Both the position numbers and the translations under genes were made by a program. From the NCBI GenBank assembly GCA_037576215.1, contig JBANDB010000007.1, forward strand, positions 4,495,001 through 4,559,000: a stretch of 64,000 bases of DNA, in the 5' to 3' direction. The DNA is from Armillaria gallica (Eukaryota; Basidiomycota; Agaricomycetes; Agaricales; Physalacriaceae). This document shows positions 42,649-60,322 of the stretch, one piece after another. The stretch's first letter is position 1. Each line of letters starts with the position of its first letter. The notes beneath the pieces were generated by a model, which worked only from the letters and a program-made list of their open reading frames with translations, made no database searches and had not been told where the DNA came from.

Positions 42649-44043
42649 TTGAGTGTCATTGAGAGGTCGAAGCAACTTGCCGCATGGACTGCTGTCGACC
42701 AGCACATCAAGCCAGAGCATCGGGTACGCGAATGTAGACCCGTTGTTGCGTTGTGACTCACCGTTGCGGCTAGGTGATTGGGATTGGATCAGGTTCGCTT
42801 TCAGAACATAGATTGTCAGACTAGATACGATTCATCATCCAGGATCTACTGTTCCATATGTGGTCGAGCGGATCGTCATGCAAGGATACGAGGCAAACAA
42901 GGATCGCGTTTTCATTCCCACCGGTATGTAGTTATATTCTCTAAAAGTCTTCTACTAATTTCAGATGGACCCAGGCTTCCAATCCAAGGAACTGATCATA
43001 TCCTCAGGTTTGGGCTTGGGAGATGTTGATCAATACTCGACTATCGACGTAACGATAGATGGGGCTGATGAGTGAGTGCGCCCAGTTGTTCTTTTGAGCG
43101 TATCAGGACTCATTGTGATGTAAGGGTGGATCTTGAGCTCAACTGCATCAAGGGTGGAGGAGCTTGCCATTTACGAGAAAAAGTCTTGGCCGAGGCCGCG
43201 CTCACGTTCGTTTCATCTCCGCCTCCTTGTGCACGCTGATTGTCAGGAAACTGGACAGGTTTATTCTTGTCGCGGACTACCGGAAGAATGTGGATATTCT
43301 CTGCACGAATGTAGGTGTTTTCTGGCGAGTCGTTTGGGATCCGGCTTCGTTGGCGTGAAACTGTGTTTGAAAAACAGTTGAAGGCGTTCCATCCAATTTG
43401 CTTTGCAATGCCATGGTCTGAAGATGCGACAAACGAGGATCTTACTCTTTTCCATGGCGTCGGCGAAGCATCGTAGGAAATACTCTCTCTCCAGCTATTC
43501 AGTAGGAATTGTAAAAATACTGACCTGATTTTGTGCCTAGTTTAAACCTGGTGTCCCTATAGAGGTGGTACCTTTTGCGTACGCCAAGGTTTTGCGCAAC
43601 TTGCACGAAAGTCTGCGGTCACCAAACGCCACTCTTAGGATGGCTGTAGCCAAAGGTGTGCTGCCTCGCTTGATTGGCAGTTCTGTGATTTGACCGAGAC
43701 GTATAGCGGGGCCTGTAGTGACGGATAATGGTAACTTTGTCATAGACGCGCCCTTTTCGAGAGAAGACATGATGGACCCGTATGCGGTTGTGTAGGGTTT
43801 TTCCGGTCTACCCACAGTTGTCTCATTGTGTAATAGATTATGGCTCGCATCAAGATGCTTACCGGGGTTGTTGAAGTAGGGTTGTTCTGCCATATGGCCA
43901 AGGCGGCATACTTCGGTAACCAGGTGTGTTTCAGCGCTGATTTACTTCATATCTTTTCTGATACTCATCCCGATCAGGATGGAAGTGTCACGGTGAAATG
44001 GGTTGGGGGTAAGGTCGAGCAGATTCCTGCTATCAGCCAGTGA
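42649..44043 (+). CDS. RKI1: Ribose-5-phosphate isomerase (RpiA type)
   Basis: Ten exons (from about 42649 to 42723, then 42774-42792, 42843-42923, 42975-43071, 43125-43205, 43247-43310, 43541-43655, 43707-43786, 43837-43923, 43978-44043) total about 254 residues in phase. Conserved RpiA blocks follow in order: [79 protein letters not shown], and [20 protein letters not shown]. It interconverts ribose-5- and ribulose-5-phosphate in the pentose phosphate pathway. No ATG is in frame where the family starts; the codon there is TTG followed by AGT GTC ATT GAG, so the start is unresolved. The sixth intron is 230 bases, against about 50 for the others, and contains a 37-codon open stretch. Confidence 0.8.
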
Positions 44044-44411
44044 ATCATCAATGCATCAAGCCCCATATTGTTAAGAGAACTTGTTCGAACACATAGCCGG
44101 TAACCGATGAAGGTTGAGAAGTACTAGAACTAAATGTATATGTACCTTAAACATTACGAGAACTTGTTAACATCTTTGATGGACGCATCGGCTTTCTAGG
44201 TGGTAGGCGTAAAATATATTTCTTGGCCCTGACGGAGGATCGGAGAAGTAGGAAAAGCACCCCTATTCGCCCTTCCACGTGCTTGATCTTGTCTAAACAT
44301 CGAAATTTTCGGAATTGTGACTCATTGGACAGCTCGCATCTCTTTCCCTTATTCAAAAGTGGACGGTCATTAGACGCTGTCTACAGTTCCTCTTCTCTTT
44401 CCTTCGTCATA
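44044..44411. promoter_or_regulatory. RKI1 3' flank and AROM promoter region
   Basis: 368 bases; no gene seen. The last 60 bases are a CT-rich leader just before the AROM ATG. Confidence 0.4.
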
Positions 44412-49549
<5,138 letters not shown>

Positions 49550-49853
49550 AAAAATAGTAGATCTTGTATAGACGAATCGTAGAATTTTAATTTTCGGTGT
49601 GGGTCCAAATGTAATGCGTGCGGAAGCGGGACGGGAACTAAAAAACGGAATCATATGGTGCCGGAAACGGACGGACACCGTGTTTGACAGGGAGTCCGGA
49701 AAGGGCATATCATCACCCGGAAGAGCCACGGCGGCTGGTATTATATGAAGGCAAAACCAGACAAAACATTGCATTTTCCTCCTCTCCGTTTCTCTTCCGT
49801 CGTCGCGTTCCCTTTCTGAAGTGCTCTCACTTCGTCTCGGTATCTATTCAAGG
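49550..49853. promoter_or_regulatory. AROM 3' flank and NDE1 promoter region
   Basis: 304 bases, GC-rich in its right half, with a CT-rich leader before the NDE1 ATG. No gene seen. Confidence 0.4.
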
Positions 49854-52385
49854 ATGCAGGTCGCTCGCAATCAACGTAAGTGGACCGGCCCAGAGCCGCG
49901 ACAGTCATTTGATCTTCCCTTTTCCCCAGTTGCCAGGTCATTGGGTCTTCCTCGTTCTAGAGCTCTGAGAATCTCCCGCGAACCGATTCGTTTCGTTCGC
50001 CGGGGTTTGTCGACCACCCAGCCTAGAAGGGACGAACAGGTGCGCTTGTTTTTCGCTTGCTCAAAGTATTTGCCATTATGTGCAGGAACCTTCGACGTCA
50101 ACACCCCCACCTGCCGCAAAATCCACGAAATGGCGGACTTTCCTACAAGGCCTGGGAAGGGCAACTCTTGTGGCTTTGGTTGTCGGTTCCGGGTCGTTCT
50201 ACTACATCACGCAAAAGGACCGGAATCCTGGAGTTCAACTGCCTTTCGACCCTGAGAAAAAGACGATTGTCGTATTGGGTAGTGGATGGGGTGCTACCAG
50301 CCTGTTGAAAACAGTGGACACGGCGGATTACAATGTGGTATGTATCGCCGTTATCGCATTGCTATTGTGCTTGTCTCACAGATATACAGGTTGTTCATCA
50401 GTCCCAAAAACTTTTTCCTCTTCACGCCTCTTCTACCCAGTGTTGCTGTCGGAACCCTCACCTCGCGAGCCATTCTCCAACCTACGCGATACGTCACACG
50501 GCATAAGGCGCGGGAAGTGACCGTCATTGAAGCGGAAGCCCGTGAAGTCGACGTGAGTACTCATCCCCCTGACCCCATACATTTCCCCTCACCCGATCGC
50601 GTCATAGCCAAACAAGAAAACCGTCACCTTCACTGGTGCGTAATGCGTTTATTTCTACACGTGGTGCTTGGATTGAAATTATATTCCTCTCAGATGACCA
50701 GGGCAAATCTTCTAAAACGATTCCGTATGATTATCTCGTCTATGCCGTCGGGGCGGAAGTACAGACGTTCGGCACCCCGGGAGTTCAGGAGAAGGCTTGC
50801 TTCATGAAAGAAATCCAAGATGCGGAGAAGGTCAGTTCCAGCCATTCTTCTATCTCTCTTCGTTGCTTATGGAGTTATCAAGATGCAAAAGAGGGTTATG
50901 AAATGTACGCTGGCTTTTTTGCCCAGCTGTGGATGCTCCTTCTAAAATCTCCGTCAGGTATTGAAACTGCTGCCTTCCCTGGTCAACCTCCAGAGGAAGT
51001 GGAGCGGCTACTCCATATGGTATTGCTCTTTCATGAATTTCCGTGTATTTCTCTAACTGTCGGTGTTTCTCAAGGTCGTCGTCGGCGGTGGTCCCACTGG
51101 TATAGAACTCAGGTTCGTATTACGTAGCTCTAAATTGAGGCCTGCCTAACGTCTATTTGACAGCGGTGAAATTCACGATTTCCTCGAAGTGAGTTACATC
51201 TACTTACCACGGGTCCTTTGTTTGTGCTCATGACGATCATAGGATGACTTGAAATCGTGGTATCCCGAGCTTGCCGGCAAAGTTCGCATCACTCTCGTCG
51301 AGGCTCTCCCATCTGTATTGCCTATGTTCAGCAAGCAGCTCATTGACTACACGGAATCGACATTCAAGGAGAGTAAGATTAACATCATGACGAAGACGAT
51401 GGTTAAGGAGGTACGTTGCACCAGCGCCCCTTACATAGTTGCATCCTAATAGCGGCTATGTAGGTCAAGGATAAGTCCGTGGTTCTCCAGATGCCTGACA
51501 AGAGCATTGCCGAGATTCCTTGTGGTATTATCGTTTGGGCCGCTGTACGTGATGACCACCATTTCTGTTACAATTCTCCTTATCATCGTTCGCGGACAGG
51601 GTAACAAGGGCAGGAAGGTGACCCAAGACTTGATGGCCAAGCTCCCCACGACGCAGACCAACCGTCGGGGTATTTCCGTAGATGGTTTGTACCTCTATAT
51701 TCCATGAGCAGGGCAGGCGTCTCATCATTTACAGAATATTTACGAATGAGCGGAACCGACGGAAGCATTTTTGCGATCGGAGATTGCACTGCCACGTCTT
51801 ATGCGCCCACCGCCCAAGTCGCGTCTCAACAGGGTGCTTACCTCGCGCGAGTTCTGGCGCAAATAGCTAAGAAGGATGCCTTGGAAGCCAAGCTGAAGAA
51901 CTTGCAGACAAAGGTCAGCGGGGTCGAAAGTGAAGTTGAAGCAAAAGGTCTTGTGGATGAGGTGGAGAATGTCAAGAAGCAAATTGACATGGTCAAGTTG
52001 AGACCCTTTAATTACTCTCACCAGGGCAGTCTGGCGTAAGTGAACCAAGGTCATCTCGCATTCAGTATGAGCTGACTGCATTATAGGTATATCGGATCTG
52101 ATAAAGCTATTGCCGATCTACCATTCTTGAATGGAAACGTATGTCTTGCTCTGCGCTCTGGTTCCATCCACTAATTGTCCTTGTCGTACAGATTGCCAGT
52201 GGTGGTGTCGCGACGTTCTTGTTCTGGCGTAGCGCCTATCTAAGCACGCTGTTCTCCCTCCGCAACCGCACCCTCGTTGCAAACGACTGGATATTAACAA
52301 AGTTGTTTGGCCGGTACGTTTCTCCGATTTTGAATTTCGTCTGTAATTGACTCGACCCATTTGTAGTGACGTCAGTCGAGACTGA
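49854..52385 (+). CDS. NDE1: Alternative (type II) NADH:ubiquinone oxidoreductase, mitochondrial
   Basis: Seventeen exons between 49854 and 52385 join in phase to 564 residues. The Arg/Ser-rich N-terminus (SRALRISREPIRFVRRGLST) is a mitochondrial presequence, followed by a membrane anchor (LVALVVGSGSFYYITQK). KTIVVLGSGWGATSLLK is the FAD-binding fold and VVVGGGPTGIELS the NADH-binding fold; WAAGNKGRKVTQDLMAKLP, GDCTATSYAPTAQVASQQGA and the C-terminal SLRNRTLVANDWILTKLFGR are typical of the fungal external enzyme. It passes electrons from NADH to ubiquinone without pumping protons, on the intermembrane-space side if external. The loop around the first catalytic block (exon 4, IYRLFISPKNFFLFTPLLPS) has a slightly unusual splice boundary. 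No calcium-binding insert was noted. Confidence 0.88.
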
Positions 52386-53062
52386 TACCTTAAGATGAAC
52401 AGTTTTTATTTTGTTCGTTGGTCGTTAGAGGAAGCTTAACATGACCTTAGTTACTACGAGTGGATTATCGTAGCGTTCCTAGAGCACCTTATACCTTTCC
52501 TTAATTTTCACGGCATTTCATGATATTTTCTACCTCAGTTTCTGTGGTTTCCCTAGATTTGTCTTTTGTATATCGTACTATATGTAGTGGATATCGCCCT
52601 AGATCATTCTTTATTTAACTACCCAGTTTTAGAATTTCTCCGATGTCTCGTGGCGTTTGGGGCGCAGCACATGCAGTCCGTGCTGGACTTTCTTGAATTT
52701 CTCGTTAATCAGTGGCTGAGACCTCTTTACGCCGTCGGTCCTGTTGCCAGACCAAACACTGTGGTTTCGAAACTGGCTAACCGGACATATATTCTTGCTT
52801 GCGATGACATAAATAGTTCGAACCGTCAGACGTTCTGTCTCTCCCCAGGCTTCTTCTCCACATGGGGGCCCCACAGTCGTCATCTACATCTTTTACTTAC
52901 CCAAATAAGCCCCACGAATAAGCGGATTAACCCCAGGCTGAACCTTACAAGCGATATGCGGATGTAGTGGCTGCCCGAAGGCTCGCGATCAGTTTCGATT
53001 CTTTCGTCTATAAATAAGCATGCAAGAGGTGACAGACCCGATTTGCTTTCTTTATCCCCGCA
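52386..53062. other. Intergenic stretch between NDE1 and the sugar transporter
   Basis: About 680 AT-rich bases; no supported gene. The right end is the transporter promoter. Confidence 0.5.
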
Positions 53063-55124
53063 ATGGCAGGAGGAGCTGTACCGACCGCTGGGACGTCCTC
53101 TAACAAGCCTGAGGGTGTCTTCCATAAACACAATCTCCGTGCTACACTGTTCTGTACTGTGTTTGTCTTCGGAGCGATTCTCTACGGGTAAGTCGTCCCG
53201 TAACTTATAATATTCTTGAGTGGGTCGCTGACTAGGTTGTTTTGCTCCTAGATACGATGGGTTCGTATTCTCGTTTTCATAATGTATCATCTCGAGTTTT
53301 TAGGATTGCCATAGGACATACTTCACTGGAATTCTAGCGATGACTAAATTCAAGCTTGATTTTGGGACCCGTCAACCGGATGGATCATATACGATATCGT
53401 CTGCTTATCAGTCGCTCTTTGCTTCTATAGTGCAGGTCGGTGAGGTCATAGGATCTTTGTCGGCTGGGTTTATTGGCGATCGTCGGGGACGCAAGGGTGC
53501 CATGGTCGCTTGTGTTATTCTGGTCACTTTCGGCGCGGTCCTGCAGCTCCTTCTCACTGGATCCATCGCCCTCCTTGTGTTGGGACGTGCCATTTTGGGT
53601 ATCGGTGTCGGTATAGTGTCGAATTGTACGACCTTGTATCTCGCGGAGATTCCTCCTGCTGTGATTCGGGGGACGATGGTATCGTCGTGGCAGTTGTTTT
53701 TGGCCATCGGACAGGTCATTGGAGCTGGTGTGGCACAAGGTGAGTCAGGAAAATGTGGCATGCATATGTGAGGCGCTCATGCTAGATGCGCCTCGACAGG
53801 AACGAAGGATTATACGACATCGTTCTCATATAGGTTCCCTATTGCTTTGAATATCTTGATCTGCTTGATGATCACCGGTGGTCTGTTCTTTGTCCCCGAG
53901 TCTCCGAGGTGGCTACTCTCTCAAAATCGTAAGGACGACGCATACAGGGCGTTATTGCGAGTGCACAAAGGCAACGATGAAATCGACATCCGAGCTGAAA
54001 TGAAAGTAATTCTTGACGCTAAGCATGCTGAGGCAGAACAGAGCGGTTCGGTCAGTCGTTGGAGAGATATCTTTTCTGGTGTGGAAAAGAGGAAGTTTCT
54101 TGGGGCGTTTGGTATACTTGTGTGTCAACAGATTGGCGGTGTTCAGTTCGTAAGTTTTCCCCAACTCTTTATCATCCATTCGTTTGGACAACACTGACTT
54201 CACTGTGTTAGATCTGTGAGTTACTTTGTCAGGATTCACGTTGCCGGATTTTTATGCTTATATGGCTTAGTTTCCTATGGAACTGTTTTCTTCGAATCTA
54301 TCGGAATCACAAACGCATTCTTGGTTACTGTACGCATGCCCTATTTTTTTTAGCATAGGGATGGCGACTGATATCAATATTTATCTAGATGATCACCGAT
54401 ATAGTTGAAGTATTCGGTGTGCTCTGCTCCTTCATGGTTGTCAATCGTATAGGAAGAAGACCGCTCTTTTGTCTACCACCGTTCTGATGGCAATTGTCCT
54501 CCTTATCTGTGGTGGCCTCGGTACGATACCAGCGGAATCCCGGTCCAAATCCGTCAACTCGGCCATTGCCTCTATGATCATCATCTACGTCTTGTATGTT
54601 ACGACCGCTCCGCCTGTCCATATCCCAACTCATTTGTTTTCTAGCATCTTCAATTTGGCATGGGGACCTCTCGCGTGGGTAGTCGCAACTGAGTTAGCCT
54701 CAGGAAAGAACCGTACGAAGATCATGGGTATCTCCACAGCTGCCTTTTGGGTCTCTGCCTGGGCGGTTACTTTCACGCTTCCATATTTGTATAATTCAGA
54801 GCCTGGATCGGCAGGATTGGGACCAATGGTTGGATTTATCTGTAAGGTCTCCCATAATTGTATCCCATCATACTTTTTGACTGGTCTTTTCAGACGGTGG
54901 TGGTACTATTATCGCCTTCATCTTTGTATATTTTTACATTCCGGAGACACTCGGTATGCAATTGTTCCTCTTGCATACTCGAGAGATATTAATAGGTCTT
55001 ATTAGGCCGGTCGTTGGAGGAGATCAACATGATGATGGAACTGCGTGTTCCTACGAGAGCTTGGTCTCAGTACCAGGCCGGTGTTTTGGACAAGAATGGA
55101 CGTCCCGTCCCTATGGAGCAATGA
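53063..55124 (+). CDS. MFS sugar transporter with a 4-base exon (one base short in exon 7)
   Basis: Ten exons (53063-53187, 53252-53260, 53315-53739, 53800-54149, 54212-54215, 54271-54329, 54389-54593, 54645-54841, 54894-54953, 55006-55124) give about 517 residues. Signatures of the sugar porter family: GYDGTYFTGILAM, GFIGDRRGRKGAMVACVILV, FFVPESPRWLLSQNRKDDAY, VVNRIGRRPL, and YIPETLGRSLEEINMMMELR. It is a 12-helix plasma-membrane importer for hexoses or related polyols; the exact substrate is not predictable here. Exons 2 and 5 are 9 and 4 bases; the 4-base exon ATCT is needed to keep VQFIFSYGTVFF in phase. In exon 7 the frame breaks at CTCTTTT (54465-54470): one more T would give RPLLLSTTVLMAIVLL, the family sequence. 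Either a recent frameshift or a homopolymer error. Confidence 0.82.
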
Positions 55125-57131
55125 TATATTGCTAAGTCGAAGGCAGGACAAACTGAGCTTGTAGAGCTCTGGCGTCAATGGTAAATGGCATGAAAAATAA
55201 ATGAATTGTTGTAAACAGTAGATATAGGACCGCTTCTATTAGTGTACATGCATTAGATAAATATGGAGACAAACAACGATGGTCCCTAACCTGTTTGCGA
55301 CTCGGAGGGTTCCCTGCGGAAATGCAGGTGAGTGGCTGGAGAGTTCAATCCGCTTGTCTCAACAGTAGATATCCAAATGAATGGCATTATCTCGATATCA
55401 AGCCTTCTGGAACCGGTACCATGGTAAAAGCCAACTTGTTGATCCAACAGAGCGGTTCTGTGGAGATGAGCCAATGCAAGGGTCCAACGGAGTGGTGATA
55501 GTTATTTTGGCCCAAACTAGAGGGAAACCACAACAATGGTGCGACGCATCGGTACCGCATTGAGAAAGATCGCCGTTGTTCGAACGACCGCCATCAATCA
55601 CCGCCTCAGGCCGTTGATGGTGTATACTCAACATATGACAAACCTCTTAGCGGTGACCTTGTGCAACAATTCTGAGCGCGCGGTGTTCGACTGTGAACTC
55701 TGCAACCCTTTTCAGTACATATTTTGTTACTCGATGTTGGCGCATGACAACCATGCTTATTGTAGCAGTAACTGGGCTTAAGTGTGATACTTTATAAACT
55801 TTTGTTCTTCGTGTTGTTCTTGGTGACGTCCGCAGCCTGTCGTCAATGCCAGGGTAAAGAATCACGTTCCTGTGCTACAGTAGTGCTACCATTGTTTCCC
55901 AGCAATAATGATCCTGTTTTCAGTGTCCTGCTAGACGTTTAACGGCAGTTACGACCGGGGAGAACTGCGGAGAATCGTGATGGTCCTGGACCTGAAAACG
56001 GCCACCATGCCTCACGTCGTCCAACGAAGTGTTGGAGATCCATTTTATGGACCCTTGTCACATAATAGTGATTGGTGTGAGAGTCCAGTTACTCTTTAAG
56101 AGTGCCATCACTGGCAGCCGTGAATGACGATGGTCAGGATCAGAATGGGAGGGTACCGTCATTGGTGGAAGTAGGATGGAGCCGCTTTATGAATCGGGGA
56201 ATGGCAACCGTGGTCCGGGGTTCCACCGGCTGCAGAAGTTCTGACTTTCAGGAAGTACTACTTGACAACATATTCATTAGAATAAAGGAAGTGGGCGGAA
56301 AGAACGAGGACGTCGAGTCTGATGCTATTCTGAGGCTGCGGAGGTCCGTCATATGTCCAAGGGCTCTGCTCTGCTCTGCCGTTACGCAGCAGATCAATCC
56401 CTATTCCCAAATTGCACGCCACGCTGAACAATGAAATGCGCAGCATAGCGACTTCCGGTCGTGTACCTTATACATGTAAGTGGTCGTGGGATACACATAC
56501 CTATATTCGGTGGAAGTGAAAGACCTGCCGAAATGCGTTGCCTGGTAGATTAACAAAGTTCACCATTCCAGGAACGTGATCAACTTGACAGTTACTGGCT
56601 CATACCACACTCAGGCTGCGGTTCAATACTAACTCTAATGTCTACAAGTGCCTGGGTAATAATTGCGATGAAGCGGGCACTAGAATCAAGGGAGGGTGCG
56701 GATATGATGGAAGAACAGCCCGTTGCAGCAGGGTGTTGCAGCACTTATCAAAGAAGGATCCCCCGAGGGCACCAAAGGAGTCGATAAGATCGATCGGGAT
56801 TCCCCACGTGCCACATGTGGGCACCAATTTTTCGATTTATGAAATTACTCCCGGCATTGTTGGCTTGGTACATATAAAGGCCCTGCGGATTTTGGATGCT
56901 GCCTCCTACCACTCCTTAGCTTTTTCGTCTCTCTTTTCGGCATCGTTGGAAGCTAGCTGGTCACTACTTCGCCTTACTTCGCCTACCTCGACGGCCACGG
57001 TCTGCAAGCGTTCACTGATCCAGGCCTCTGCCTCGTTTTCACAAAAGCTACTACAAATCCTTATCGTTTCCCTCGGTCGTTTATCAAAATCTCCCGGCCA
57101 AACAGTCTTTACATTTACCTAGTGGCAGCCG
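55125..57131. other. Two-kilobase stretch without a recognisable gene
   Basis: The largest empty region in the window. Frames are short (110 codons or fewer), mutually overlapping and unlike known proteins. The right part is probably the promoter and long leader of the ferric reductase: TATAAA lies at 56873-56878 and a CGATAA site, of the HGATAR type bound by fungal iron-responsive GATA factors, at 56782-56787. A small unannotated or non-coding RNA gene cannot be excluded. Confidence 0.45.
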
Positions 57132-59320
57132 ATGGCCTCATATACTTCTGCTGCAAATGCCACAGCGGCGACCGGCGCCGCTGCCAGCGGTGGTGCCGCT
57201 CAAGCTGCTACTGCTGCTACTGCAGGTCCCGGGGTCGACGAAGAGAATCTCACGTACCACATTGAGATCTTTGTACTCGCCATCATCGCTCTTTTGTTTG
57301 TTTGTCGCATCCCCCGGATCATTGCTCGATTTTCTCGCTGGTCAGAATGGACCCAAGGCCACTTCCTTCGCAACGTCTCCTTTATGACCCGTTCCCCTCG
57401 CATCATCCATGTTACTCACGATGAGACCTCAAAGGAGACTGCTGGGTCGTCCGCAGACTCACATACCCTTTACACGCACGCCACTAGTGTCAAGCGTATT
57501 GATGGCAAGGGAAGGCCAGCTGTCATGAACTACCCTCCGCACGTCAACGCGTGCCCTGCCATTTTCCGGGGCCTTTCCACCGAGCTCAGCACACGCATCT
57601 TACCGGGCTACTCCGTTTCTCAAGTCATTTGTGGTCTGGTCTACCTTTCCGTGTTCATCTATCCCACTCTGTACAAGTCGAACCCGTTCTCAGATCCCGT
57701 ACGAACAGGTTGGGTGGCGATTGCACAGCTGCCATTTATCTTTGCGTTCACGTCCAAGAATAATGTCCTGGGTCCATTTTTAGGGTTGGGTTATGAGAAA
57801 GTGCGTGTTTTCCATGCATGTCGTAATTTATGTCACTCATTTTTCGCTGGCAGCTCAATTTCATGCATAGAATTGCGGGCATGATCATGGTGATTGCGGT
57901 CAATGTCCACGGCATGGGTTACAGTGAGTTACTGTCATATCTTTTTATAGGCGTTGCATTGATATTCGGGCAGTCTATAAATGGGTCATCGCAGGGGATT
58001 TCCAGGAAGATATCGCGAAGCCTGCCAACTACTGGGGGCTTATTGGGCTCATCTGCGTTGATATTCTTTACTTCTTCTCCACTGACTTCTGGAGGAAGAA
58101 GGCGTACAATGTCTTCTTGGGGACACATATGGGGGGGTTCACTTTCCTGCTCATTGCTGTGCGTCTTTTCCATTTCACATAACCCCATGGAGTATTAACC
58201 ACCTCTCAGTCCTGGATGCACAAAGAAGCCGATAAGCCATATGTCTTGGCCGCCATAGGGTTATACTCGTTCGACTTCCTGCTACGTTGCATCAAAACGC
58301 GCATCCAGACCGCCATTGTCCGTCCCATCCCCGAGCTTGGCCTTACGAGACTCGAGATCCCCGGTATCAATGCCGGATGGCGTGCAGGTCAACACGTCAG
58401 GCTGCGTGTGATGTCGTCCGGTATGGGTATCCTGGGATGGGCAGAAGTGCATCCCTTCACGATCGCCAGTGCAAGCAACAGTCCCGAGGGAATGATCTTG
58501 ATGGTCAAGAAAGTTGGTGGATGGACGAACAGCCTCTACAATATTGCGAAAGTGGGCGGATATGTTGAGGCTGGCCGTGGAAGGAACTTGAAGGTGATGG
58601 TCGAAGGGCCTTACGGTGCGCAGTGGCTGCTTGCTGTTTCTTTCCCTTGTGTTTCACACTGTCATTTCCAGGTGGTCCGGGACACACTATTCCAGCGAGC
58701 TTTTCGGCCTCCGTCTTCGTGGTCGGAGGTAGCGGTATTACTTTCGCCATCGCGGGCTTGCAGGAACTCATTCAAAAAGACCTCGATGGCAAGAGTCGAG
58801 TCAAAGTCATTGAACTAATTTGGGTAGTCCAGGATCCAGGTCCGTTTTTCATATTTCAAATTAAATACTCTTTCATACTCATTACTTTGCACAGCGGCGC
58901 TTGTTCCGCTAGTCCCTACATTCACGTCCATGATCGAGCAGAGTGTTTTCACACCCGTCAGGATATCGGTCTTCTACACGCGTGCGGTCATTGGCAAATT
59001 CCCCTTCCGCAAGGACTTCTTCTTCCCTGGCTTGTCTTTGAGCCCTGGTAGGCCGAAGCTTGCCACCATGTTCGAAGGAGCGATTTCAAAGACCGTCCAG
59101 CTGGGTGCTGGTGTGAAAGATGAACAGGGACACTCGGGGATGTTGGTGTCTGTTTGTGGTCCGACTTCACTGGCAGACGATGTAGCCCAAGAAGTCGGAA
59201 AGATCGATCCTTTGCGGAGAGATCAAGTTGGTGGCGTAGAAATCCATGAGGAGTAAGTCTTTCACTGAAATAAAAACCTGTAACGTGCTAATGTTTCCTT
59301 CTAGCGTCTTTGGTTGGTAG
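57132..59320 (+). CDS. Ferric/metalloreductase (FRE/NOX-type transmembrane flavocytochrome b)
   Basis: Seven exons (57132-57800, 57854-57923, 57974-58158, 58210-58615, 58672-58839, 58895-59252, 59305-59320) sum to 623 residues in phase. An Ala/Thr-rich N-terminus precedes several membrane helices. Two bis-histidine pairs with 13 residues between the His are visible: MHRIAGMIMVIAVNVHGM and THMGGFTFLLIASWMHKEA, the haem ligands. HPFTIASASN is the FAD-binding motif, VFVVGGSGITFAIAGLQEL and VSVCGPTSL the NADPH-binding region, and the chain ends VFGW. Such enzymes reduce extracellular ferric or cupric ions for uptake. No neighbouring multicopper oxidase or permease is in the window. Confidence 0.9.
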
Positions 59321-59915
59321 ACGTCATATTTCCATGCTTTTTTTATTCGTCAGTGGGAGGGCACTGTTATCTTCTTCTCTTCACTTGGGATTATCTTGAC
59401 GATGACCACAATGTTGTGCGAGACACGCATTGCGACGTGATGCTGATGATGAATCGTTCTTTACTTATGTGTACTTATAGTGCTGTCCCCGTAGTCATGG
59501 ATTTGTTTCTTGTTCTGTCGCAAGTTGTATCAGTAGATCACGAGCTTCAAGTAGACCTGGTTGTCACAGAATAGACTTCTTTCTGATATTCCGCTGTTCG
59601 CAGCAGTTGAATTTCCTACACCGATACAGCAGACGAGATACGCATAACCGATGCAATGCACCTGATAGGATCGGTGGCAGTCGTTATTGGACCTTCCCCA
59701 TTTGAGGAGCTCAAGGTAACAGGGTGGTGCTGCGGTCTAATATGCAAACAGGTATATAGGAGGCTTCACAACATCCGTGGTAGTAAGTACAGCCAGATGC
59801 ACAATCTGCGCGGTATCTCGGAGTGTATAAAGTATGGAAAAAGTCTAATGGACATGCCGTGAGCCTCGGAGGACAAAAATAAAGCAAAAACAAGCTTTTT
59901 TCACCTACGCGGATA
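59321..59915. other. Intergenic stretch between convergent genes
   Basis: About 600 bases of 3' flanks with short frames only; nothing recognised. Confidence 0.5.
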
Positions 59916-60322
59916 CTACAGCTCCTTTAAGTGCCGCCCTCCACCGAACACCCCATTGGCTCCCTTGTTGAGAATCTGCCAGAAGAGCCTTTCGTCCCCT
60001 TCTTGTCCGTACAGGTAGTACACCGCCCGGCGTTGCATGTCCGCGAGGTGCTGGGGCATGTAGCGAATGAATGCGGTAAGGAAAAACGTGGAACTGATGA
60101 ATAGAATTGACACTGGGCATGGCATGGATGTAAGACGAAGCTGTACAATAATAAGCAATACAACTTACGGAGGAGAACCTTCTCCCAAGGCTCCAGCATG
60201 GACAGCACGAAAGTCGCTTCGAACCACATTCGCCAGCGCCATAAATACTGAGCTGCGGGAGATCCCGGAGGGCGAGTAAAGGAGAGGTCTGGCTTAGGCG
60301 GTGGTAGGATGGTCTCTGACAT
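59916..60322 (-). CDS. Serine palmitoyltransferase small subunit (ssSPT)-like protein
   Basis: Two exons, 60322-60169 and 60112-59916, encode 116 residues. The sequence WRMWFEATFVLSMLEPWEKV, followed by a hydrophobic segment (LSILFISSTFFLTAFIRYMP) and QHLADMQRRAVYYL, matches the small activating subunits of serine palmitoyltransferase, whose hallmarks are MLEPWE, a membrane helix and a Met-Pro-Gln-His motif. In the ER they stimulate the first step of sphingolipid synthesis. The N-terminus is Pro-rich and the C-terminus is longer than in animals. Identification is from motif memory, so moderate. Confidence 0.65.

Noticed and set aside
56102..56434. 110-codon plus-strand frame before the ferric reductase
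   Set aside because: No splice pattern, promoter or family resemblance; the composition looks random.
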